Numbered from the stretch's first letter, positions 18,631 to 30,553 are shown. The stretch is 64,000 nucleotides of DNA from Phytophthora colocasiae (GCA_018806915.1 JAGKQI010000021.1:310001-374000); one strand, 5' to 3'. Numbers and translations: made by a program. The notes: generated by a model not told the origin, from the sequence alone.

Positions 18631-19395
18631 TGATGGCGTCGCGAACGCTTGGCGGTATCGGGTGCATCGACGACGTCGTAGTACGGCTTGAGCACGAAGA
18701 AGAAAAACAGAATTTGAGAGAACATGGTCGAAGATCGCCTGTAGCAGCCACTGATGTCGCGAACGAAAGGCGCAACGGGCGCCTCATGAGGAGCGAATCA
18801 CCATGAACAACACTGTTTCCGTTGCACGATCCAGTAGCATCGGTTCCCCAGCTTTATGTTATAGAGCACCTTGTTGAAGACGCTATCGCCAGCGATACCG
18901 CGGTCCGTCATCGGCTTGAACTGCAGCGACTTGAAGCTGAGGTCCGGCAAGTACTCTGTCGAGGGGAGAACGGACGAGATCGAGTCCTGCCGTGACAGCG
19001 CTGACTTGTTTATGCGGTGATAGCAACGACATGGTTCCTGTAGATTGCCAGAAGAGTGCTGGTTGAGTTTTACGCTCCTTCAGAGGAAGATTTAACGTCC
19101 TTTAAGATCGAACGATCGCTCGTAAATCAAGGGCCGCCAGAACACAATTACAGCCAATCCAATCGTGAGATTTATGGAGATCACACGCCTGTCAGCGTGT
19201 TGCGTGGAGATCGTATGAAACGCTCTGCAGAAAAATAGAGGCTGCCTCAAGAGATTACGGTTTCATCTCACTTTTGATCCGTTTTCGCAGGGGAGTCAAT
19301 ATTACTGGGAAAACTTTCTTGCGAATTCGGTGTGAGAAATTAATACCGGTATTACCGACTCTACGGGTAAAGTCTCATCGGAGGCGTGGAGTATT

Positions 19396-20118
19396 CGGAT
19401 ACTCTCGGAAGAGATACGTCTTGACGGGACCATCTCTTAGTCCCTTCATGAACGTGACGACCTTGGTCGCCTCGTCGATCGGGTTCGCCACTATGTTCGA
19501 TACCAAGTATCGAGCACGCTGGGCAAAGGTGTGAACATCATCCTTGCCCTATTGCAGATCGAGAATCTCCGCTCTCGATCTGAACTCGTTCTTCGGGGGC
19601 TCAAACGCAAGCTTCAGCTCCTCTTTGAACACCTCGTACGTGCCGAAGCACGTAGGATCCGAGAGTCGGCGCCCATAGGCCCAACTCCTCGCACGTCCGC
19701 CAAGACATGACATGGCGAACGCGACCTTCGACATCGGATCGACGATACGTCGAGCCGCAACAGCTGTGTCGAGTTCGACAAGCCAACGAAGGAGGGTCTC
19801 GTCCTCCTTCCCCGTGTAGGTACTCACGTGGAGTTTCAACGACTCCACGCGTGGCTTCGGGGAAGCCACCGAGGCAGCAACATCTCGTTGCTCCTTAACA
19901 ATGTACCCCGGAGCAACACCGTGTTGCTCTGTCGGCGATAGCGTACGAAGCATCGTAGCTACCGCCGCCTCTCCAATGACTTGTGAAAGTCTTTGGAGAG
20001 CTTCCCACTCTGGATCTGACAGGTGGGCACAGTCCGTGCGCGTCACGGACATGTGAGGGGTCCCAGTGGATCTCTCATCCATTGGGGAGTTCTCTACCCC
20101 GCGTTCGTATGACTCCAT
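19396..20118 (-). pseudogene. gag: gypsy gag, N-terminal part, copy C
   Basis: Begins MESYERGVENSPMDER at 20118 and ends at the same TAG (19551-19549) seen in copies A and B, with gag-like sequence continuing in frame to the TIR junction. The 189 residues before the stop are nearly identical to those of A and B. Confidence 0.85.
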
Positions 20119-20167
20119 ACGAACGAACAGCAGTCGGTCGTGGGACGGACTACAAAGTGCTACCAGG

Positions 20168-20616
20168 TGTAATGGGTCTACTTAGACCCACTAGGTGGCG
20201 TACACGTGCGCTTACGTGTATGAGGAAGCGTGCAATTAGAATAGACTTAATTTAAGTATACTTATTTAAATAAGTATAATTAAATCAAATATAACTAAAT
20301 TAAACTGCAAAATACCGTAAAATGAGAACTGTTATTGAATTTGGCATAAGCCAATTATGGACCTCCTAAAACTGTTTGTTATCTATTTCTAAAGGGTCTG
20401 CCAACGTGTGGTTGGCAGAAACTCTGCTCAGTGATTGGTAGAAATCCGTTACTTTCTACCAATAATATGCACAAATGCACACGAACCACCCAATAATGGT
20501 TCGCCCATGTATCCATTGGTGTGTACAGCACACCAAGGTCTGAGGCCCATTTCCAACCTCTAACAGTTATCCTAACTGTTAGAGTTACAAGTGGTTGTAC
20601 GTGTAACCCCGTTACA
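20168..20616 (-). repeat. LTR of gypsy copy C
   Basis: A 449-bp LTR with TGTAAC...TTACA ends. Compared with LTRs A and B it has lost about 10 bases near 20595, removing one arm of the terminal hairpin. The predicted primer-binding site is TGGTAGCACTTTG at its 3' end. Confidence 0.87.
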
Positions 20617-20706
20617 CTGCTGCATGCAGTGCTTGACCAAGCTTCTCTCCCCTACAAACCCGTGTTAGTAAAACCAAAATTCGAAAAGAGTACAACGCAA
20701 CCTTAC

Positions 20707-20869
20707 CAACGAAAAAGTCAACGCCTTCGGTTCCCTTCACGTTTCCGTCCGGTGGTACGTAGCGCTGGTCATTGCTAAGGCCTACAGACTTACGGAAGGT
20801 CCAGCCACGCTTGGTCAGCTGGTACCAAATCAACTGGAACGTCTTGGGGTCAATAAATGGCTCAGCCAT
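20707..20869 (-). pseudogene. orphan first exon of a host gene
   Basis: Starts MAEPFIDPKTFQLIWYQLTK at 20869, continues GWTFRKSVGLSNDQRYVPPD, and ends at GVDFFVG before a good splice donor GTAAGG (20706-20701). The W...L..GW...RYVPPDG arrangement looks like a small domain I have seen in oomycete hypothetical proteins, but I cannot name it. The LTR of gypsy C starts about 90 bp into the presumed intron, so downstream exons are missing here. Confidence 0.5.
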
Positions 20870-21344
20870 CCGGAATGAATGTCTCTCCTTGCGCGCGAAT
20901 CTTGAAATGAAAGGCTGGCAGCTCCCTCAGATTCTTATACTTTCAACCCTAGCCCCTTCCCAAAATTCCCATGTCTCAACGAACAGCGACGCTACATTGG
21001 ACCTGGTAAAATTTATCCTATACAAATTTCTATATGCGGAATTTGAGCTGTCCCGAATCTGTTGCGGAGAACCCTGAATATTTTCAATCCTGAAACTAAA
21101 TTCCGGAGAATCCGTAATTGCCGGAGTAGAAGGGTTAACCCAAAGGCAGAATAGCTTCACGAGAAGTGAAATGAGATACAAAGTCGATGAAATACGAGTC
21201 AACTTAGCATGAATAACTAATCACATCCGTAGCGGCTCGGGTTTCAGCACAATATTACGTCTGGAACGACGTAATTCCTGCCTACTTCGAAGGTACTACC
21301 GGTAGTTCCTGCCTTAGCAAGCCTCATCATCAAGTCCTGTTTCC
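20870..21344. other. intergenic, likely promoter regions
   Basis: No convincing gene. It lies between the orphan exon (transcribed leftward) and the quinone-reductase-like gene (rightward), so it may contain a divergent promoter. Confidence 0.4.
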
Positions 21345-21358
21345 TCATTCCTGAATTT
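21345..21358 (+). promoter_or_regulatory. oomycete-type core promoter (Inr plus flanking element)
   Basis: TCATTCCTGAATTTG lies about 55 bp before the ATG of the WrbA-like gene. The form TCATTCC followed by an AATTT-type element matches the known oomycete initiator/flanking-promoter-region arrangement. The same string precedes the protease gene near 41807. Confidence 0.6.
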
Positions 21359-21406
21359 GCTCCGTTCCACGCAACAAAGAATAAAACAAACAAACAAACC
21401 ATCGCC

Positions 21407-22016
21407 ATGACCAAGATCGCCATCGTCTACTACTCCACCTACGGCCACGTTGCCAAACTCGCTGACGCCGCCAAGAAGGGGATCGAGTCCGTTGCCGGAG
21501 TCACAGCCACCATCTACCAGGTGAAGGAGACGCTCCCAGAGGAAGTGTTGATTAAGATGCACGCACCGCCCAAGAAGGACCACCCCCGCGACAATCGAGA
21601 CCCTGAGGGAGGCCGACGGCATCCTCTTCGGCTTCCCGTGCCGTTTTGGCACGATGCCAGCGCAGATCAAAACGTTCTTCGACTCATGCGGCAGTCTGTG
21701 GGCTACGGGCGCGCTGGCAGGTAAGACCGGTGGTCTCTTCTTCAGCACGGGCACCCAAGGCGGTGGTCAGGAGACGACGGCGTTCACGGCCGTGACGTTC
21801 CTGGCGCACCAGGGTATCACCTACGTGCCTCTCGGGTACCGTAGCAAGGACCTCCTCAACATGGACGAGATGCACGGCGGCTCTCCGTGGGGCGCTGGCA
21901 CTTTCTCCAAGGGTGACGGTTCTCGTCAGCCGACAGAGCTGGAGCTGGGTCTCGCTACCACACAGGGCCAGTCGTTCGCTGAGGTCACCAAGAAGCTGAC
22001 GAATTTGACGAATTAG
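21407..22016 (+). pseudogene. WrbA-type NAD(P)H:quinone oxidoreductase, frameshifted
   Basis: Begins [20 protein letters not shown], a flavodoxin-like FMN phosphate-binding start, and contains [21 protein letters not shown] and GGGQETTAFTAVTFLAHQGI, all typical of WrbA flavoproteins that reduce quinones by two electrons in the cytosol. One extra base in the CCCCC run near 21583-21587 puts the middle of the protein out of frame; reading resumes in another frame as [16 protein letters not shown]. The expected family length of about 200 residues is kept apart from this indel. The promoter looks intact, so an assembly error in the homopolymer is a real alternative to a pseudogene. Confidence 0.85.
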
Positions 22017-22742
22017 ACGAATTGCAGGCTTGGGTGAGAAACTACTTTTTTCAAGCTGAATGGCTCGATGGGATTTTCAGCCTGCTGGTAGAGCTCGATC
22101 TAGAGTAAGACATTGCATTCGCAAAGACTTCTGTACACTTTCAGACTATGTATTGATTTTATGTTTTTCTGGCTCCTATTCCAGTGACGATCGCTACGAG
22201 ACAGCAGCAGGACTGTTCTTTACCGAACTGTAGATTTCCTGGAGTAGAATCACTCAAGCAAGTTTACGAGGCAGTCTTGTTCAGTGTCCATAACTCTAAG
22301 ATCAGTATTTCCGAACGTCTACGCGAGACGACTACGACTGCGGCAACGCTATTATCCACAATGCATCGTCTCAACGAACGTCTCCACAAAGCTCAACTGT
22401 ATCATCGCGTTGGAATCAGTGGATGAGGACGAGCTCTATCTATACAAGTCTAATGAGCGCACTCGTAAAGATGTTTCATCAGCAATGGTGGTCACTGTTC
22501 GCTATGAGAAGGGGGAGTTGGTGGCGATGTTGCAACGGGCTGCTTTTGTCAAGTTGTACGTGTAACCCCGTTACAACCACGCCAGTTCCTTACATGTAAT
22601 GCTGTCTCCTACAACATGTTGAGCAAAAAATGGACGCCACCCCCTATTCACTCTCGGCCTTTTTATCAAGAAACGAGACATAACTTTTTTCTGAATCTTC
22701 AATCGAACGCAATGGTTGCTTCACAGAAGTACTGACATTTTG
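22017..22742. other. mostly unassigned; short LTR-tip match
   Basis: ORFs at 22184-22426 and 22284-22565 look partly coding but match no family I know. At 22554-22575 is a 22-bp match to the extreme end of the gypsy LTR (ttgtacgtgtaacccc...), with no other LTR sequence beside it. Confidence 0.4.
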
Positions 22743-23096
22743 TTATAATCGCCAGCAAATGGCTGAAGTCTGTGAGCTAAATGCTGACACATACAGCTGT
22801 ATCACCTTCCTGCCCTTCCACCTCCGAGCTAGCACCCTCGGTTTCTCCCGCCTCCGCGCTGATGTCCTCGGCGTCACAGCACTAGCTCCTTCTACGTCTT
22901 CCTCAACTCCCTCTTCCTCTTCTGTAGCGTCGTCTCCTTCCATGCTGGCGTTGTCATGGCATAAGCTGCCACGGTCTGTAGAGCGGCGTTTTCGCTTGCC
23001 GACAGCACCACCAGCCTCACGGTTCTGAAATATCCCTGCCACAGCGTGGGGCGATCCTGGCCATTTTTCTACTAAAAATGCCAAATCTGATGGCAA
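22743..23096 (-). CDS. possible acidic/basic low-complexity protein fragment
   Basis: A 117-residue ORF with KRKRRSTDRG and a run of acidic residues (DDATEEEEGVEEDVEGAS). It could be a tail exon linked to the adjacent piggyBac-like locus or chance. No domain. Confidence 0.25.
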   Translation of the reverse strand: MPSDLAFLVEKWPGSPHAVAGIFQNREAGGAVGKRKRRSTDRGSLCHDNASMEGDDATEEEEGVEEDVEGASAVTPRTSARRREKPRVLARRWKGRKVIQLYVSAFSSQTSAICWRL

Positions 23097-23192
23097 GTAA
23101 GCGTGTCATTCTTCGTGTGCGGTCAAACCTTGTTGCACAAGTAGGTTCTAAAAAAAAGGTTAGCCAACGCATCTGATCCAGCAATAGCAACC

Positions 23193-26100
23193 TTACCTAG
23201 CTTTCTCCGACGGGCTGCAACCCGGGCAATAAAACATGGTAGCTCTGCGTTCGCCTACACGCCGTTTGCGGTTTGAGCAAACCTTGCACTGGCGCTGCCT
23301 GTGTTTCTTCTGCCCGTTGACAAACTGAAAATCTGGGCTTGGGCGCGGCACATGATCAGAAGACAAAGTATTCGCCACAGCGATGGAGTCATCCACTTGC
23401 GGCTGTCGCTAAAAATTACAAGTCAACATGTTGTATCCGAAGATTTGTAGGATCTTACCTGTGCGAAGTCAGACGCGGTGAGTTCCAACATTTGGGCTTG
23501 TAGTTGCATCAAGAACTCAGCGTGAGTATTTTTTCTTGCTCCGCGCTTCTTCTGTATCTCCCGAAACACGACGTAGGCATTGACGATGGCCACGTCAACC
23601 AGCCCCAAGAAGATTGCTTTGTAGTACTTCTTGCACTTGGTCTGCTGCTAGGGGCGTGTACCGCTGGAGACGTAATTGATCATGTACATCCACTCCGCCC
23701 ATCCAGCGATGGTAGTCGCGCATTAGGGCGGGGCAGGGCACTTCAGCGCAAACGCCACCAGGCTTCCATCGATCTACATTTGCATACATCTTCTGTTAGT
23801 ATACTCGACACTCAACAGACATATATATCTATACTTACGACAGCTTTCCATAGTCCTGCTGCCCCCTGTACCAAGCAACTGTACCGGCCGGCGATCCCAC
23901 CAAACAAGCCCTGTCATGAGAGGGCAGGTTTTGGCAACTGCCATCCGTGTCGTTCCATGATCAATGCTTCGGGGGCGGTGACGGTTCTTCTCGACTAGCG
24001 CGTTGCTGAAACCCTTTCTACTGTCTTGAATTGTGCCAACGCAATATACCTGACGCTGTAGGAGCTGGTAAGCGAGCTGCACCGACGTGTAAAATCGGTC
24101 TGTCACGATCAAATGGTACACTCCATCAGCACGAGGGGGAAGGACGGCCTCCAAGTTGCGTATGACTGCTGCCGGTCCAGTGTTATGATCCACAGACTGT
24201 ACGCTTTCTGGAACGTTTCCAATTGGGCCTTGCCACAGTAAACTTCAAGTCTGTTAGTATACAACATTAACACAAGTTGTCAGATACAACATTACATATA
24301 CAACATGTTGTCTTAGGCAAAAAAAAAAACAAGCTCGCGAAGAGCTTGTTTTGGTGCGTACCGAAGACAGTAGGACGTAGTTGAACAGCACGTCATGAAA
24401 CGTTTCGTGCCCCACTTGTGGGGCTTGTTCGCGAGATACTGGCGGGTCGGATTGTGGCGATTGTGCAGGGGGATCATCGCTTCATCGAAGGAAACTACAG
24501 GCGGAGTAGTATAGCCGGCTAAGAAAGATTTTTGTAGCGCGTCAACTACCGATCGCACCTTCCAAGCTCTGTCTGTGCTTGCTCGTTCGTTCGCATAGTC
24601 CGTAAAGTGTAGGTTCGAAAGTATGTATGTGAAGCGATTTCTCTTCATGAATTTCCCAAAGGTCCCTGCAGGAGCAGCACCACTCGATGTAGTTGACCAG
24701 TGGTCGTAGAAATGCCGACGTTGGGGGCAGATCATCCGTGCAAGTAGAAGCCCGAGCAAAACCAAAATCTCGTGCGGCAGGATATCTCCGTGTTTTTCTT
24801 CTTTTTCCATGTAGTACTCTTTCGATTTCTTACCAGACCTCTTCTGCTTGTCGAACATTTTGTCCACTCTTTCAACGAGATGCTGGTCGTGGTACAGGGT
24901 AGACTGGTGTGCGACTTCAACCCATAAATCTCTTGGCATGAAATATAAAAATAGATCCAACGGGGAGTTTGAATGTTGCCGCACTTCTTCAGATGGGCCA
25001 TACTCGCCGTTGTACAGACCCGGGTACCGCTCATCGTGGAGGAAATGTGCTTTGGTCAAAGTTCCAACCGTACTTTCTCATTTTATCCAGCGCATATTCG
25101 TCTTTAGCGAAAGCCAGCATAGCGTCCTAATCTAATAGAGGCCATTCACCATTATCCCCGTCGTCGTCATCCTCGCTTTCCCCGCTTTTAGCTCGAGCAT
25201 CTCTTTCTTGGGAAGATTCGAAGTCTGCATCAGGCTCGTCCAGCTCGTCATGCTCAATACCAGTCTCATCGAAAGTCATTTCATCCTCATCTTCGTCACA
25301 ATCATAATCCAGTACATCGTAGTCAGGCAGCACCAGATTCGTTGTAGTAACATGGCTGTGTGCATATAACATGTTGAAATAAATACAAGATGTATAATAC
25401 AACGTGACATCGTGTTGTATAAGAAACAAACGGTACATACCTCGGGATTATGGCTGGTGGATTTGTTCCGGAGATGATTCACGCTCGGACACTAGCCTGC
25501 AATTGCACAAGCTGTTATACACCATTGCTATTGACGTAGCCATTATCGGTACATACCTCGATGCGACAGAATGAGATCTATCTTCAGAATCAGAGCTGCA
25601 ATACAAGGTTATGTTAGTTCATACAACAAACATGTTGTATAGTGAACACGTTGTACGCACCTGGCTCGACTGGTAGCAGAATAGGGCACATGAATACCAT
25701 GCGAACTGGTGCGGATACGCTTTGGTGTCATTGAGTCTTGATTCACCGGGGCACTTCTCTTCTTGGCTTTACGCGTCTTCTGCTTCTCAGCTTGCTTCTC
25801 CACCAACCGCAATCGTGCAGCTTCCTTGGCTTCCTTCCCCTCACGCTGAGCCGCGCTGACTTGAGCTTGGCGTGCCTTTGAGGCCACACTGCGTTTTACA
25901 GCTTCTGCTGTCTCCTTGGCTTCTTTCGCATGGGTCTTTGCTGATTTCTTCCGAGGCTTCTGCATCAAAACACATTCATGAGTCGTTAGCACGGTGCACC
26001 ATAAACATGTTGTAGCACAAACTAGTTGTATGTACCTTAGGGACATTGACCACCTTCTGCATAGCGGTTACCTTCGGGACCTTAGCGTCTGCGTCTTCCT

Positions 26101-26707
26101 AGTCGTTTTCAGCATCATTATCATCCTCTTCCTCTTCTTGCTCCTCTTCATCGTCCCTTGGCTCCCACGTTTCGTCCACCACCTTCTTCTTGGGTGTCTT
26201 TAGCTTCTTCTTGCCAGACCCAGCAAGAGTTTTGGCAGCAATAGCACGTCGTTGCTCCGAGACAAGCCGCTTGTTGTGCGCCAAATATGCGGCGTCCTTG
26301 CCCATTGGGGGGCGTCCAAGTACGTTCGACTTTGGGGCCCTCTTTGGAGCCGGGCGCGCCGAAGCAAAATCTGCGTCTGTGTCCCGCTTACCCTCCAGGA
26401 ACGCGCGATGCTCCTGTAGCAGCCTTGTCCGGTCGTCTGCGTGTGCGGCTGCCATGCTCGCGGCAAACGCAGCCTTTTTGCTTCGGGTTTCGCGACGCAC
26501 CACCATCGATGCGAACTCGACTTCGCAAATTCTTAACTGGTGGTTTTCAGCAGTCCTTTTCAAAGAAAGGCTCCAATCTTGAGATCTGTTTTCCAACCTA
26601 GCCCTGTGCATCGAACTTTTTATGAGGGATGTGCTTATACTTGATTTCACTATACTTTTGCTGTTTTTAGAGTCAATCCCTCTTGGAACACGTTGTACGT
26701 ACAACAT
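23193..26707 (-). pseudogene. piggyBac-like transposase 1 with several introns, frameshifted
   Basis: DDE_Tnp_1_7-type core in pieces. 24358-25059 holds GTFGKFMKRNRFTYILSNLH and the first catalytic Asp (VVSFDEAMIPLHNRHN), then KPHKWGTKRFMTC. 23839-24240 has the second Asp (HLIVTDRFYTSVQLAYQLL). 23595-23790 has the third (WMGGVDVHDQLRLQRY). The C-terminus (23193-23396) is Cys-rich (CKVCSNRKRR ... FYCPGC). Introns with GT..AG ends are visible near 24251-24357, 23791-23838 and 23410-23460. Upstream, 25127-26707 holds acidic and Lys-rich exons that probably form the N-terminus. Frameshifts near 24220 and 23645 break the core. piggyBac enzymes cut and paste at TTAA. Confidence 0.8.
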
Positions 26708-27146
26708 GAATTCATGTTGTCATATACAACCTTAGTCGTTGGGGGATAAGGGAGAGCATTTGAGACTGCGTCAAACAAAATAATACTAATGAACCTAAGT
26801 ACGAATCGCGATTTAAGGGTACCATTCGAAAGAAGGGTGTCTCCTCTTCATTTTGAGACCATGTAGAGCTCCAGGAACCAAATACGAACCGAGCAGTGCC
26901 CTGTTAAAAAATATATCTCCTGTCCCAGACCAAAAACACGATTTTTTTATTGGCTACTTAGATGTAAAATTACACGGCGGAGCCAATGGTAATGCTGTTT
27001 TCTTCAGATTCGTATCAGAACATTGTTAAATTTTGAATTACGTGCTGATTTTCAGAATAGTGACACTGGTCTCGATAAGTATCATTTTGTTTTCACCCTG
27101 AACACTAGCATCATTTTGGTTGAGCCTGCTACAGAGACACCGATCT
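26708..27146. other. intergenic between transposon relics
   Basis: AT-rich. Starts with a palindromic acaacatgaattcatgttgt-like stretch (26700-26720). Contains agtatcattttg-like repeats near 27080 and 27110 that recur near 28230 and 29530. No gene seen. Confidence 0.4.
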
Positions 27147-29349
27147 TCACTTGCGTGACTTCTTCGGCGTTGGGCGAGCATCAATATCAGTCTCCCTGCC
27201 ACGTCGATCCTGGTTCGCCTTTGCGCTGGCAGCCATAGCAGCACGGTGCTCTCGACGAGCTTGTTTGGCTGTTTTTGCATCTACTTTCTCCTGATCACTT
27301 GGTGCAGCGTAGATCCAATTTGCTTGGTGCTCTTCAGGGATGTAGGGTCCGATTTTGCTATGCAGCTCCAGCATTTTCTCAGTATTGCGAGGGGGAGGAA
27401 TCAAGTCTTCCAAGAAGTGTGTGAACATCCGTGCCACTTTCTCAGGCTCCGTGAGGCGTCCGTCAACTTTACGCCGTAGGTCTTGTACCACAGGTTCATT
27501 GTCCGGTCCTTTGCGACACAATACAACTCCAGGTTGGTCTTGAACTGCCATAAATATCTGGTACTGCTGTACCCCCACCAGCGTCTTGTATAATTCAGCA
27601 ACCAGTGGTTTGTAGCTCTTGAAAAACCTATTTCCACGCGAAATGTGCACCATAGTGTTGGTTGTAGCCGAACCGTTCACAGCAGAGACGATGTCGTCCA
27701 AAATCCAGCAGTCTTGACGAGCTACATGCTTCCTAATGTGGCCGAAGCCACGGTCACAAGAGTTTTTTGTATGGCCTTTCACAAAAAATTTGTAGTCGAC
27801 CCGCTCAAAGACACCCATGTAAAAACTTGATAACGTGATTGTTCTTGTTCTGGCCTGAGCAGTTGTCCGCGTAGACAATAAGTCGTTTCTTTCCGGCTGG
27901 AAGCAGCACAGTACGGATGAAGTGCTGTAGCATCGAGTTTATTTGGTCGCTGCATTTCCCACTGGCAAACTCGTCGTAGACATAGTTGGTCTGCGTCCCT
28001 TCATTCTCATAAAAGATGCCAAAGACGCTCACAGCAAGCAATGAACAAAAATACCACTGCGATGGTGTTGACGTGACCGACGGAACCGTCAAATTCTGCG
28101 AGAAGTCCATGACGATCACAGCCAAATCCTTGCTGATGTCACCCTCTTTATGGATGTCACCTTTGTCCTTCTTGTACTCTCGTCTAATGTTTATAGTAAA
28201 TCAAATTGATATTAGTATCCAAACGCAAATCAAAATGATACCTATCGCTACTTACCTCATTCGACGTGCAGACTCTGTGTGTCGACCCAACGCTTCAGTT
28301 TGCTCTGCGGTTGCTCCGTGGCGCATGCGTGTCTGGTACACGGAACACAGATCGCAGACGTTTGACTGTGTGGACCGGATCTTGATCTTAGGGCAGTGGA
28401 TGGACAAAAGCTTCCTAAACGTTGAACGGGCGGGCTCATTGACACGTAGACCTTTAGCCACGTACTTGTGCATCTCATCGTAGAGAACGTCCCAGGTAAA
28501 GGTAGGTGGTAGAATGGTGTAGTCTTCTCGACTGTAGTATTTGTTCACAACGCCGTCCTTGGTCTTCTGCATGCGAACTCTTACGGGCACCACCTCGCCA
28601 ACCTCAGAAGCGAACTCCTTGAACCACCGCACGAGCCACACTGCGTCGATGGTGGACGCGTTCTTGTTCAGCTTGTTACCGTGCTCCTTTGTGGCTATGT
28701 TCCCTTCACGGACGCGGCGCTTGTAGCGTTGCACAGTAAGTGGCTGCACGCCAAGACAGTGGGCAAAAGCGGTACGGCAAACATGGCCTACGAACGGCAG
28801 ATAGAAGTGGAACTTCTCGCGCTCACCAGTACCACGACGTCTTGATGCAGTATCCGTCTGGGTAGTCTTCTCGGCCTTGGTCATTTGACCAAGGGAACAC
28901 GTCAGCCACTCAAGCTCCTTGGCCTTCCCCTCAAGACAGCGCCGCTTGCACTTGTCTGCGCTAATCAGGCCTGCAACTTGCTGCTGAAGATCGACGTCGT
29001 ACAAATTGATGCTAATGTCCTCTTCCTCAGCTTCACTTCCAACGCTCTCCCCAGTCACCACATCATCCGCTTCCATATCCTCGCTTCCACTCCAGTCCTC
29101 GTCATCACTGTCGTCAGGCTCGTCGACATCTTCCTCTCCGCTTGCATCATTGGCGTCTTCACGCTCGGTGGACAGCTCCAGCTCTGTGTCCTGCGCGAGC
29201 TGGATGCGAACAGCTTGAGAGTCCTCTGAAGGGCTGCTGAAGAGTACAGAAGTTAGCGCATCTGTTCCAGAAGGGCTGCTGGTTAGTGGCGCTTCCGGAG
29301 AAGCAAACTCTTGAGAGGGCGAAGGCGGACGTGGTAGTTGACGGAGCAT
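27147..29349 (-). pseudogene. transposase-like protein (DUF7869-type), one intron, frameshifted
   Basis: The first exon (29349-28257) encodes an acidic N-terminus, then a DNA-binding-looking region (HCLGVQPLTVQRYKRRVREG) and a Cys-containing segment (SNVCDLCSVYQTRMRHG). An intron (28256-28176) has GTAAGT and TAG ends. The second exon has a candidate DDE/RNase H-fold core: VIVMDFSQNL, LIVYADNCSGQNKNNHVIKF, then GHTKNSCDRGFGHIRK. The DNCSGQNKNN box is characteristic of DUF7869-like proteins of animals, plants and oomycetes, which look transposon-derived. A one-base shift near 27835-27840 breaks the core. The C-terminus is basic (nuclear). Family naming is from memory of motifs. Confidence 0.6.
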
Positions 29350-30553
29350 CTTGCGCGGAGACTAGTATCTTGTTGTTGGGTCTGTTAGAACAATGAGAGA
29401 GCTCAGTTTAGTGACAGTTTGGATTTTCAAATCACTAATCGCTTGATTTCTCGAAACTTCGTTTAAATCCGAAAAACGATGGCCTAACTTTAAACACGAT
29501 TATCTCGATAACTCTAAATGGCGCATTAGTATCATTTTGTTTTGAACGGTCTCATTTACTTCTCACAAGTTGTGTAGCGGTTGCTCCATGGGCGAGTCTA
29601 CATATACGGGCACAGTGGTGATGACATGGTCGATGTCATCGAACTCCGGTCGGGGGCGAGCGTTACTACCAGCAACGGCAGATTGGCAGGCATGATCGAT
29701 ATACTGTAGGTGCACTTGGGGTCAAGATGACTAATGAGTGCTGGAAGCCTATGTCAAGCCAAATTGTGTTGTATCCCTCTGGTTGTCCTAGCGAAAGGCA
29801 AGTATCCTCTACAGTAGATGACCGTAGTTCTTTGAATTCTGGATCTCCCACGCACGTCTTGCGTGCCGTCAGTGACGACGCACACAGTCTGAGAATGAAT
29901 TCAATCAAACCTTATAAACAACCGCTAGCTGTTTATCACAGCGTCTGGGTCTGCGTCACGTCTGGACCAAGAAGTTGCGCGAACGAATTCAAGGGGTAAA
30001 GCGACAGGGGGTTTGTACTACAACCGGACCATCAACGCACTCAATAGTTGAGGTCCATAGCTTCCTCTTAGCAGGAGGTTTCTTCTTCTTGCCCTTCTTC
30101 CTCAGTATTCTTCACGTCTTCTTGCTCTTCTCTTTATCATGACGATGCACTTCCTTCAAGAGCAGACGAAGAGCACAACTCGTACTCTAGCTGAAACTGG
30201 GCCGTAAGCTCGCTTTGCTTGGTTGTTCAGCCAGTCCTACGGCGCTAAGCTAAGCTTCTGCACCTGAGTGGGCTAGTATAAACACATTGTACCATCAGTT
30301 TTTTCTTACCGTAATTTACGAACGAGACATGCTCTCACGAGCCGACCGCTCCCTGTTCTTGTCGTCGTACCCCTTTGATACGACAACCGCGCGTTGCGTG
30401 TGCGCTGGTAGTACATGCGGCGCTTCTGGGCTGCCTTTATGCGCTCAGGTATTATTCAGGTGTAAATGTCATCTTTATATGTTACTAACTTTTTACTACT
30501 ACTTGTACAGTAGTATTTGTGAAAGTAGAATTGAATTCATTAATGCTCATGAA
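29350..30553. other. intergenic, no gene recognised
   Basis: Short ORFs at 29666-29908 (minus) and 29727-29999 (plus) carry no known motif. On the minus strand near 30060-30130 a Lys-rich stretch (KKGKKKKPPAKRK) resembles a protein tail, but no ORF of useful length contains it. Confidence 0.4.

Larger units (their letters stand above)
18631..20616 (-). mobile_element. Ty3/gypsy copy C, truncated (LTR, gag start, right part of TIR element)
   Basis: Corresponds to 3767-5760 of copy A. It includes LTR C, the gag N-terminal half and the right end of the TIR element with its TIR (19372-19389) and the AGTATT copy (19390-19395). The rest is lost at the junction with the hAT fragment. Its right flank differs from those of A and B, so this is an independent insertion of the same doubly damaged parent. 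Confidence 0.88.

Noticed and set aside
22759..23028. Plus-strand ORF, Ser/Thr-rich
   Set aside because: Complement of the acidic low-complexity minus-strand ORF; no independent support.
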